From: Rhodobacter sp.
GTDB lineage: Bacteria > Pseudomonadota > Alphaproteobacteria > Rhodobacterales > Rhodobacteraceae
Direction: 5' to 3'
Length of the DNA stretch: 48,736 nt
Assembly: GCA_030066215.1 (NCBI GenBank)
Contig: JASJCA010000031.1
Span: 1-48,736, forward strand
Shown: one piece after another, positions 1 through 6,595 of the stretch
Numbering within the stretch: the stretch's first letter is position 1
Layout of the letters: each line of letters opens with the position of its first letter
Program-made: the position numbers and the translations under genes
Notes under the pieces: generated by a model
Database searches by the model: none
What the model saw: only the letters and a program-made list of their open reading frames with translations
Told to the model about the DNA's origin: nothing

Positions 1-107
1 CGTGGCGTTTGTCCGGCCGCGGCCGCCTCGAATTGCGCGACCAGTTCGGCATCGAACTCGGCGTCTTCGAGATCGTCGATGTCCGCCAGAGCCTCGAGCC
101 AGGCCAT
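1..107 (-). CDS. Small acidic protein of unknown function, partial
   Basis: An open frame on the minus strand begins with ATG at 107 and runs off the left edge, so only the first 35 codons are visible. It starts MAWLEALADIDDLEDAEFD and is very acidic. The start is supported by a GAGAGG ribosome binding site about 7 bases upstream. It lies 49 bases downstream of the deacetylase gene on the same strand and is probably the next gene of that transcript. In related genomes the gene after such a deacetylase is often xseB, but the visible residues do not look like exonuclease VII small subunit. I do not recognise the family. Confidence 0.5.
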   Translation of the reverse strand, partial: MAWLEALADIDDLEDAEFDAELVAQFEAAAAGQTP

Positions 108-156
108 TAGTTGCCTCTCACCGTCAGATTGCCGCGACGCCTGTGCATGCGCTCCC

Positions 157-1260
157 TCAAGACACGACCTGCCTGGCCACCGATACTACCGCGTCGCTGA
201 CGGGACCGTCATGCGGGACATCCACCAGCGTACTGAACCACGCTTCGTCGACTTCGTCCTCATCGATCAGATCGCATTCCATCCGGCGCAGCAGATCGGC
301 CGCTTCCTGCGGCAGGCGCTCGGGCATCGCCTGCCCTGTCAGCATGCCCCACATGCCTGCCCAGTAGCGGCACACCGTCCAGGGGTTGTAGCCGCCGCCG
401 CCCAGCACCAGAAACCGCGGGCTCAAGGACCGCAGCGCCGCCACCACCGCCCAGAGCGCGCCGTTCGACAGCGCCAGCCGTGACAGCGGATCCTCGGCCA
501 GCGCGTCCGCCCCGCATTGCAGCACCACGGCGTCGGGCCGGAACCTCGCCACGGCGGGCTCGATCAGCGCCTCGCGCACCATCCGCATCTCGGCATCGTT
601 GAACCCCCGCGGCACCGGCAGGTTGAACACCTGGCCCGCCGCGCCGCGCTCCTCCAGCGCCCCGGTGAACGGCCAGCGCCGCTCTTCGTGCACCGAGAGC
701 AGCAGCACCTCGGGATCGTCCGAAAACGCCGCCTCGACCCCGTCGGGGTGATGCGCGTCGATATCCACATAGGCGATCCGCCGCACGCCCACCCGCCGCA
801 GCGACAGCATCGCCAGGACCGGGTCGTTGAGATAGCAAAACCCGTTGGCGTAGCCCGGCATGCCGTGATGGGTGCCGCCCGCGGGCGAATAGACCACACC
901 GCCGTCGCGCAACAGCTCGCCCGCCAGGATCGACGCCCCAGCCGCTGTCGCCGGGCGGCGGAACATCTCCGGAAACACCGGGTTCGCCGTGGTGCCGAGC
1001 CGATAGCGCGCCCGCTCGTCCTCGGTGACCGCTTGCCGCGCCTCGGCCCGCGCCAGCGCCGCGATGTAGTCGGCATCGTGAAACGCTTGCAGCGCCGCCG
1101 GCTTGGCCCGCGGGCTGGTCCGATAGCGCTCCGCCGGCAGCCAGCCCAGGACGCGGCACAGGTCCATGACCGTCGACACACGCGGCACCCGAAGCGGGTG
1201 CCAGGCGCCATAGCTCGACCCGCGATAGATCTCCGCGCCGAGGAAAAGCGGCCCGCTCAC
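157..1260 (-). CDS. AcuC-type histone deacetylase family protein
   Basis: 367-residue arginase/deacetylase-fold protein. It should hydrolyse acetyl-lysine or acetylpolyamine substrates with a bound zinc ion in the cytoplasm. All key residues are visible: the catalytic pair His131-His132 in GGTHHGMPGYANGFCYLND, zinc ligands Asp168 and His170 in DIDAHHPDG, the second Asp at 252 in QCGAD, and the LGGGGYN glycine loop near residue 310. I chose the GTG start at 1260 because it overlaps the TGA stop of the upstream peroxidase gene (GTGA), which points to translational coupling; the longer open frame would run far into that gene. Length is normal for class I-like bacterial deacetylases. Family assignment is secure; the natural substrate is not known. 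Confidence 0.93.
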   Translation of the reverse strand: MSGPLFLGAEIYRGSSYGAWHPLRVPRVSTVMDLCRVLGWLPAERYRTSPRAKPAALQAFHDADYIAALARAEARQAVTEDERARYRLGTTANPVFPEMFRRPATAAGASILAGELLRDGGVVYSPAGGTHHGMPGYANGFCYLNDPVLAMLSLRRVGVRRIAYVDIDAHHPDGVEAAFSDDPEVLLLSVHEERRWPFTGALEERGAAGQVFNLPVPRGFNDAEMRMVREALIEPAVARFRPDAVVLQCGADALAEDPLSRLALSNGALWAVVAALRSLSPRFLVLGGGGYNPWTVCRYWAGMWGMLTGQAMPERLPQEAADLLRRMECDLIDEDEVDEAWFSTLVDVPHDGPVSDAVVSVARQVVS

Positions 1261-1775
1261 TCGGCCAGCAGCGCCTCGACCTGGCGGCGCAGCGTGCGCG
1301 ACATCGGCCGCGTGGTGGAGCCATAGGTCGCCACCAACTCGCCCTCGGGCCCGATCAGCACCTTGTTGAAATTCCACCGCGGCGCAAAGCCGTGCTCCGC
1401 CGAGAGCCAGCGGTAAAAGGCGTGCGCCGCCTCGCCCCGCACATGGGTGATCTCGGTCATCGGCAGGTCCAAATCGAAGTTCAGCTCGCAGAACTCCTTG
1501 ACCGCGGCCTCCGACGCCAGTTCCTGGTTGAAGTCGTCCGACGGCACCGCCAGCACCACCAGCCCGCGGTCGCGATAGGTGTCGTAGAGCGCCTGCAGCC
1601 CGTCATATTGCGGCGTGAACCCGCATTGCGAGGCGGTGTTGGCCACCAGGACCGGCCGGCCGCGCCAGTCCTCCAGCGCCAGCTCGCCGCCATCGATGGA
1701 CGCGAAGACGAATTCTTTCGCCGACGCCGGCGCCACGATCATAATACTGCACAGCAGGGCAAGGATCACACGCAT
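1257..1775 (-). CDS. Secreted glutathione peroxidase-like thiol peroxidase
   Basis: 172 residues. It has an N-terminal signal peptide ending near ASA-KE (residue 19), so the enzyme probably works in the periplasm. The peroxidatic cysteine is Cys51 in NTASQCGFTPQY, the position of selenocysteine in animal GPx, and the WNFNK motif follows near residue 135. The usual FPCNQF motif is replaced by VPSDDFNQE, a variant common in bacterial members, so the electron donor may be thioredoxin rather than glutathione. The ATG at 1775 is preceded by GGAGG. Its stop overlaps the GTG start of the deacetylase gene by four bases. The role is reduction of hydrogen peroxide or lipid hydroperoxides. Confidence 0.9.
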   Translation of the reverse strand: MRVILALLCSIMIVAPASAKEFVFASIDGGELALEDWRGRPVLVANTASQCGFTPQYDGLQALYDTYRDRGLVVLAVPSDDFNQELASEAAVKEFCELNFDLDLPMTEITHVRGEAAHAFYRWLSAEHGFAPRWNFNKVLIGPEGELVATYGSTTRPMSRTLRRQVEALLAE

Positions 1776-1935
1776 CGAGAAACCTCCGATTTCCCCAGAC
1801 CTATCCCCGGCCAAGCCCTGGTCAAGACCCCGATCACGGGGGTTTTTCTTTGAATTACAGCCGGTCTCTGGTAGCCTTGGCCCAACGATAACCCGACCTG
1901 GCGTGGCGGGACGAGCGGAAACCAACGGCAGAGAC

Positions 1936-2409
1936 ATGAGCCTAGCCAAACCCAAAATGCGCCCGATCCGACTGTCCAACGGGCAGAAGGACGACGTGCG
2001 CACACAGTTCGGCGCGCTCTGCTACCGGATCCAGAAGGACAAAGCACAGGTGCTCTTGGTCACCAGCCGCGGCACCGGGCGTTGGATCCTGCCTAAAGGC
2101 TGGCCGATCGATGGCGCCACCCCGGTCGAGGCCGCCCTGCGCGAGGCCTGGGAAGAGGCCGGGGTCGAGGGCAAGGTCACCGGCAACGCGCTTGGGATCT
2201 ACTCCTATATCAAGCGCGAGGACGGCGACCGCATGCCCTGCGTCGTTGCGGTGTTCCCGGTCCGGGTCAAACGGCTGGCCGACCGTTATCCCGAGGCCAA
2301 GGAACGCCGACGCAAGTGGTTTTCGCTCAAAAAGGCCGCCGCGGTCCTGGACGAATCAGAGCTGCGGCAAATCCTGCAAGGCTTCGACCCCATTGGCACA
2401 GCGCGTTAA
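1936..2409 (+). CDS. Nudix hydrolase, diphosphoinositol-polyphosphatase-like
   Basis: 157-residue Nudix hydrolase that should cleave a nucleoside diphosphate linked to another group, or a polyphosphate-type substrate. The Nudix box is at about residues 55-78: PKGWPIDG, then REAWEEAGV. The first Glu of the consensus (GX5E) is Ala, as in the DIPP/MutT-like subgroup carrying a PKGW motif. The ATG at 1936 gives MSLAKPKMRP; the ribosome binding site is weak (GGCAGAGAC), and longer in-frame starts reach into the divergent peroxidase region and look spurious. It is divergent from the peroxidase gene, with about 160 bases between them. The substrate cannot be read from sequence. Confidence 0.88.
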   Translation: MSLAKPKMRPIRLSNGQKDDVRTQFGALCYRIQKDKAQVLLVTSRGTGRWILPKGWPIDGATPVEAALREAWEEAGVEGKVTGNALGIYSYIKREDGDRMPCVVAVFPVRVKRLADRYPEAKERRRKWFSLKKAAAVLDESELRQILQGFDPIGTAR

Positions 2410-2487
2410 CGGGCCGGAAAGGGCGAATCTTGCATTCTGGGATTGGGCGGTTATCTACTGCCCAGCCGTAATAACCGAACGCTGGCG

Positions 2488-2934
2488 ATGATCCGTTACA
2501 CGCTCAAATGCTCGGCGGACCATGAGTTCGAAAGCTGGTTCGCCTCTGCCGATGCCTTCGAGGGTCAGAAGGCTGCCGGGCTCGTCGCCTGCCCGGTCTG
2601 CGGCGTGACCGAGGTGGACAAAACGCTGATGGCGCCGCGCGTGCGACCTGGGCGCGCCAAAGCGGCGGTTCCGGCGCCCGAGGCCAAGCACCAGGCGCTG
2701 ACCAAGCCGCAAAACGAGATGGAGGAAAAGCTCGCCGACCTCCGACGCGAAATCGAAGCGAATTCCGACTATGTCGGCCTCAGTTTCGCCGCCGAGGCGC
2801 GCAAAATGCACGACGGCGACATCCCGCATCGGTCGATCTATGGCGAGGCCAAGGCCGAGGACGCCAAAGCGCTTTTGGACGACGGCGTACCGGTGGCCCC
2901 CCTGCCCTTCACGCCGACCCGCAAGTCGAATTGA
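2488..2934 (+). CDS. DUF1178 family protein
   Basis: 148-residue protein of the DUF1178 family, widespread in alphaproteobacteria and of unknown function. The N-terminus MIRYTLKCSADHEFESWF and the CPVCG pair (Cys35, Cys38), together with Cys8 and His12, suggest a small zinc-ribbon. A coiled-coil-prone stretch follows (NEMEEKLADLRREIEANS, about residues 83-100), and a conserved C-terminal part contains HDGDIPHRSIYGEA. I chose ATG at 2488 because the family begins with MI(R/K)YxLxC; the longer frame adds a non-conserved leader. It lies 78 bases after the Nudix gene on the same strand and may share its transcript. The product is cytoplasmic by prediction. Confidence 0.88.
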   Translation: MIRYTLKCSADHEFESWFASADAFEGQKAAGLVACPVCGVTEVDKTLMAPRVRPGRAKAAVPAPEAKHQALTKPQNEMEEKLADLRREIEANSDYVGLSFAAEARKMHDGDIPHRSIYGEAKAEDAKALLDDGVPVAPLPFTPTRKSN

Positions 2935-3098
2935 CGGGCTTTGGCCCGCGGTGGATCCGGCCCATTTCGGTTTGTGTGGTGCTGGAGGCGGCGTTGAACA
3001 ACGAAAGCGTCTGAACCGACCAGTCCAGCAAACGTAAATGGTGATATCGGGCGATATCAGCAGCTTGCCGCGGAGCGGCTAAATTTTCTGCCCCGCGG

Positions 3099-3120
3099 AA
3101 TGTTTCGCGCGCGAAACATT
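3099..3120. repeat. 22-bp perfect palindrome
   Basis: A perfect 22-base palindrome with arms AATGTTTCGCG and CGCGAAACATT, in the gap between the convergent DUF1178 and methyltransferase genes. It resembles a chromosomal parS site (TGTTTC-ACGT-GAAACA) but its centre is six bases (GCGCGC), not four. It is not followed by a T-run on either strand, so it is a poor intrinsic terminator. It may be a protein-binding site or a DNA/RNA hairpin. Confidence 0.6.
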
Positions 3121-3131
3121 TGACGGGGGTA

Positions 3132-3322
3132 GATGCGCTTCGCGCATCCCAACCGTCCAGTGGACGGTTGGCCCCGTCAAAGGGCGGAGCCCAGCCAGAA
3201 TCGACGGCACCGCCGTCGACAAATGGACCTTTTCCAGCTTCAAAGGGCGGAGCCCCAAGGGGCAGTCGCGCCAGCGACCGGACCGTCCAGTGGACGGTTC
3301 GCTCCGACAAAGGGCGGAGCCC
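3132..3322. repeat. Palindrome array with three degenerate repeat units
   Basis: Together with the 22-bp palindrome this fills the 405-base gap between two convergent genes; I see no gene in it. In order: hairpin GATGCGC-TTC-GCGCATC (3132-3148); an 11-bp-arm palindrome centred on G3160 (3149-3171, core CCGTCCA-G-TGGACGG); AAAGGGCGGAGCCC (3179-3192); hairpin GACGGC-ACC-GCCGTC; a degenerate copy TGGACCTTTTCCAG followed by AAAGGGCGGAGCCC (3242-3255); a second ACCGTCCA-G-TGGACGGT (3282-3298); and a third AAAGGGCGGAGCCC (3309-3322). The 14-base box recurs at about 63-67 base spacing, so this is a three-unit array of palindrome plus box. Confidence 0.8.
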
Positions 3323-3339
3323 CAGCCGGGATGGATCGC

Positions 3340-3951
3340 TCAGCCGGCACCCTCGACCAGCAGCACGGCCTTTTGCCAGCCCAGGTCCTTGCCGAAGACC
3401 CGGAACCGCCGCCGGACGTGGCCGTAGCGCAGGACCTCCTCGGCCGCGACGGCAAAGGGCGACCGGCGGATGTCGAGCGGGCGGAAGGCGCCGTCCTTGA
3501 CGTCGGAATTCAAGGGCGGGCCGTAGTCGCCGATGCAGTTGGTGATCAGCGCGGCCGGATAGCGCTCCAGGACCGGCAGGAAGGCGGCGATGCGCGCATT
3601 CGACCAGTGCTGCAGCACGTCCTTGGCGATCAGAAGATCGGCCGCCGGCAGCGCATCCCAATCCTCGACCGCGGCATGGAAGCGCACCGTGGCGGACCCG
3701 AACGCCGCCCGGTTCCGCGCCTGCACCGCATCGACCAGGTCGAAGCCGTCATAGGCCACCCCGCGCCAGTCGATGTGCTGCGAAAACTGCCAGTCGCCGC
3801 AGCCCAGATCGACCACCGACCGCACCCTGCGCCGCGCCAGAAACGCCTGCAGAAACGCCACGTAGGGCTTGTTCGGGGCATAGGCCGAGCCCTCGCCCGA
3901 CCCGCCCTTCCAGTGGTCGGTGCGGTAGATCCGCTCGAAGACGTCCTTCAC
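3340..3951 (-). CDS. Class I SAM-dependent methyltransferase
   Basis: 203 residues with a Rossmann-type SAM-binding motif VVDLGCGDWQF at about residues 46-56 and an acidic residue after the second strand (AYDGFDLVDA). The region LLIAKDVLQHWSN (about 105-117) fits motif IV of class I methyltransferases. The substrate is unknown; small proteins of this type often act on metabolites or sugars. The GTG start at 3951 lies four bases after the stop of the upstream threonine dehydratase, so translation is probably coupled. The gene ends just before the palindrome array. The fold is secure; the function is general only. Confidence 0.8.
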   Translation of the reverse strand: MKDVFERIYRTDHWKGGSGEGSAYAPNKPYVAFLQAFLARRRVRSVVDLGCGDWQFSQHIDWRGVAYDGFDLVDAVQARNRAAFGSATVRFHAAVEDWDALPAADLLIAKDVLQHWSNARIAAFLPVLERYPAALITNCIGDYGPPLNSDVKDGAFRPLDIRRSPFAVAAEEVLRYGHVRRRFRVFGKDLGWQKAVLLVEGAG

Positions 3952-3955
3952 CGCC

Positions 3956-4927
3956 TCAGACCGCCGGCACGCCGCCGCCCATCACCGTCAGGAACCAGTC
4001 GGTGTCGATGTTGCCGCCGCAGAGGATCACGGCGACCTTTTTGCCGGCCATCCGCTCGCGGTCCTGCATCAAAGCGGCCAACGGCGCCGCGCCGGCGCCC
4101 TCGGCCAGGTTGTGGGTGTCGCGATAGTAGACCCGGATCGCCTCGGCCACCGCCTCTTCGCTGACCGTCACGATGCGCTCGGCGCCTTGGCCGTAGATCG
4201 CTAGCGCCTCGGCCACCGGCACCCGCACCGCCATGCCGTCGGCGAAGGTGCGGGCCGAGTTGGTCTCGACCAGCCGCCCGGCCTCGACCGAGAGCTTCGC
4301 GGTCTGGGCATGCTCGCTGACCACGCCGACGATCTTGGTCGCAAGCCCAAGCGCGTCGCGCGCCAGGATGCAGCCGCAGATGCCCGAGCCGCAGCCGATC
4401 GGCACATAAAGCGTGTCGAGATCCGGCACCGCCGTCAGCAGCTCGTAGGCATAGGTCGCCACGCCGCGCACCAGGTGTTCGTGGAACGGCGGCACGGTGG
4501 CCAGCCCCTCGGCCTCGGCGACCCGGAACGCCTCGAGCTTGGCGGTGTCGAAGTCGTCGCCGAACTCGATGACCTCGGCCCCGAAGGCCCGCATCGCAGC
4601 GTTCTTCTCGACCGAATTGCCGTGCGGGACGTAGATCTTCGCGGTCAGCCCGGCAGCGGTGGCCGCCCGTGCCTGGGACTGGCCGTGATTGCCCCGCGTC
4701 GCGGTGCAGACGCCGCGCGCGCCCGGCTGCGCCTTGGTCAGCCAGTCGATGAAGGTGATCCCGCCGCGGACCTTGAAGGCGCCGGTCGGCGTGTGGTTTT
4801 CATGCTTGACCCAGACCTCGCAGCCGAGCCGGTCGGCCAATGTCGGCCAGGCATATTGCGGCGTCGGCCCCATCTGGCCATAGACCAGATCGGCGGCGGC
4901 TTGCAGATCCGCGACGGTCAGTTTCAT
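3956..4927 (-). CDS. Threonine dehydratase-type PLP enzyme
   Basis: 323-residue fold-type II pyridoxal-phosphate enzyme of the threonine/serine dehydratase family, expected to deaminate a beta-hydroxy amino acid to a 2-oxo acid. The PLP lysine is Lys52 in TGAFKVRGG. The substrate-side ATRGNHGQSQ motif is at about residue 80 and the phosphate-binding glycine loop GCGSGICG at about residue 175. There is no C-terminal ACT domain, so it is not the allosteric biosynthetic IlvA. ATG at 4927 is preceded by GGGGAGGG. It sits divergently from lysC. EutB-type hydroxyectoine enzymes belong to the same family and cannot be excluded, but no ectoine genes are nearby. A second family member lies at the right end of the window. 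Confidence 0.87.
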   Translation of the reverse strand: MKLTVADLQAAADLVYGQMGPTPQYAWPTLADRLGCEVWVKHENHTPTGAFKVRGGITFIDWLTKAQPGARGVCTATRGNHGQSQARAATAAGLTAKIYVPHGNSVEKNAAMRAFGAEVIEFGDDFDTAKLEAFRVAEAEGLATVPPFHEHLVRGVATYAYELLTAVPDLDTLYVPIGCGSGICGCILARDALGLATKIVGVVSEHAQTAKLSVEAGRLVETNSARTFADGMAVRVPVAEALAIYGQGAERIVTVSEEAVAEAIRVYYRDTHNLAEGAGAAPLAALMQDRERMAGKKVAVILCGGNIDTDWFLTVMGGGVPAV

Positions 4928-5015
4928 GGCGGCCCTCCCCGGTGCGGGCGGGGCCCCTTGCCAGCCGCCCGCAGCCTGATAAGAAGCCCGCAAAGCAAGC
5001 GGGGACAAGGCGAAA

Positions 5016-6254
5016 ATGCCGATCCTGGTGATGAAATTCGGCGGCACCTCGGTGGCCACGCTCGACCGGATCCGGCGCGCGGCCAAGCGGGTCGGCCGAG
5101 AGGTCGCCAACGGCTATGACGTCATCGTCATCGTCTCGGCGATGGCCGGCAAGACCAACGAACTGGTCGGCTGGGTCGAAGAGACCTCGCCGTTCTTCGA
5201 CGCCCGCGAATACGATGCGGTGGTGTCCTCGGGCGAGCAGGTGACGGCCGGCCTGATGGCGCTGACCCTGCAAGAGATGGACGTACCGGCCCGGTCCTGG
5301 CAGGGCTGGCAGGTGCCGCTCAGGACCACCGCGGCCCATGCCGCGGCGCGGATCGTCGACATCCCAACCGAGAACATCGGGCAGAAATTCGCCGAAGGTA
5401 TGCGCGTGGCCGTGGTGGCAGGCTTCCAGGGCATCGCCGAAGACGGCCGGATCACAACGCTCGGCCGCGGCGGGTCCGACACCACCGCGGTGGCCTTCGC
5501 CGCCGCCTTCGGGGCCGAGCGCTGCGACATCTACACCGATGTCGACGGCGTCTACACCACCGACCCGCGGATTTCGGACAAGGCGCGCAAGCTCGACCGG
5601 ATCGCCTTCGAGGAGATGCTGGAGCTCGCCAGCCTCGGCGCCAAGGTGCTGCAGACCCGCTCGGTGGAATTGGCGATGCGCTATAAGGTGCGGCTGCGGG
5701 TGCTGTCGAGCTTCGGTGAGATGGACGACGCAGCCGGCACGCTGGTGTGCGACGAGGAGGATATCGTGGAAAGCAACGTGGTGGCCGGTGTGGCCTATAG
5801 CCGGGACGAGGCCAAGATGACGCTGATATCGGTGGCCGACCGCCCCGGCATCGCCGCGGCGATCTTCGGGCCGCTCAGCGAGGCCGGGGTGAACGTGGAC
5901 ATGATCGTCCAGAACATCTCCGAAGAGGGGCGCACCGACATGACCTTCTCTTGCCCCGTGGGCCAGGTCGCCCGTGCCGAGGCGGCGATGCTGAAGGCCA
6001 AGGAGGACGGGGTGATCAACTTCCACGACCTCGTGGCCGACACCGACGTGGCCAAGGTCTCGGTCGTGGGCATCGGCATGCGCAGCCATACCGGCGTGGC
6101 GGCCCAGATGTTTGAGTCGCTGTCGGCCGAGAACATCAACATCAAGGTGATCACGACGTCCGAGATCAAGATCTCGGTGCTGATCGACCGCAAGTACATG
6201 GAACTGGCGGTGCAGGCCCTGCACGACGCCTTCGAGCTTGAAAAGGCCGCCTGA
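5016..6254 (+). CDS. lysC: Aspartate kinase
   Basis: 412 residues, normal for a monofunctional bacterial aspartokinase. It phosphorylates L-aspartate in the first step toward lysine, threonine, methionine and diaminopimelate. The N-terminal kinase domain begins MPILVMKFGGTSV; TLGRGGSDTTAVAFAAAF (about residues 149-166) and the YTDVDGVYTTDPR loop follow. Two C-terminal ACT domains (about residues 265-405, including SVVGIGMRSHTGVAAQMF and the NINIKVITTSEIKISVLI segment) should bind lysine and/or threonine for feedback inhibition. A GGGGACAAGG site precedes ATG 5016. The following gene is ptsP, a gene order I associate with Rhodobacteraceae; a short repeat copy lies between them. Confidence 0.96.
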   Translation: MPILVMKFGGTSVATLDRIRRAAKRVGREVANGYDVIVIVSAMAGKTNELVGWVEETSPFFDAREYDAVVSSGEQVTAGLMALTLQEMDVPARSWQGWQVPLRTTAAHAAARIVDIPTENIGQKFAEGMRVAVVAGFQGIAEDGRITTLGRGGSDTTAVAFAAAFGAERCDIYTDVDGVYTTDPRISDKARKLDRIAFEEMLELASLGAKVLQTRSVELAMRYKVRLRVLSSFGEMDDAAGTLVCDEEDIVESNVVAGVAYSRDEAKMTLISVADRPGIAAAIFGPLSEAGVNVDMIVQNISEEGRTDMTFSCPVGQVARAEAAMLKAKEDGVINFHDLVADTDVAKVSVVGIGMRSHTGVAAQMFESLSAENINIKVITTSEIKISVLIDRKYMELAVQALHDAFELEKAA

Positions 6255-6323
6255 GGCGCAGTGAGGCCAAGCGGGGTGTCAGGCGGGGATTGGCCCGGAG
6301 CGAGCGTTTGAAAATGAGCCGTA

Positions 6324-6392
6324 GGGCACGGATTCAAGGCGCGCAGCGCCGCCGTGCCCATTGCCACCCCGCGGGTCGGCGATGGGCACGGC
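6324..6392 (-). repeat. Structured intergenic repeat, copy A (short form)
   Basis: A 69-bp minus-strand member of the dispersed repeat. It keeps the 5' arm (GCCGTGCCCATCGCC on its own strand) and the complete last hairpin (GGGCACGG-C-GGCGC-TGC-GCGCC-TTGAAT-CCGTGCCC), but lacks the central ~102 bases present in the other copies. It lies in the lysC-ptsP gap. The rest of that gap (6393-6595) holds only an inverted repeat GGGGAA-N5-TTCCCC (6509-6525) that could belong to the ptsP promoter region; no gene is visible. Confidence 0.85.
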
Positions 6393-6595
6393 TCAGCGTA
6401 CGCTCGCGAACATTGCCTCCCGACCAAACCCGCAATTCGCTTCGACCCAATCGCATCACGCTTCCCGGCACGCCCGGCATCCGGCCGTGAAACACCGAAT
6501 TTGACCCTGGGGAAACCCGTTCCCCTCACCCCCACCTTGTGCTCTAACTTGGCCCGATAGCCCGCGTCGGGCCGTTCAGGGGTGCCGCGTCCGCC

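Noticed and set aside
1..107. Exonuclease VII small subunit (xseB) after the deacetylase
   Set aside because: The position would fit, but the visible 35 residues lack the typical xseB N-terminal pattern.
3099..3120. Possible chromosomal parS site
   Set aside because: The arms TGTTTC and GAAACA match parS, but they are separated by six bases instead of four, and no parAB genes or second site are nearby.
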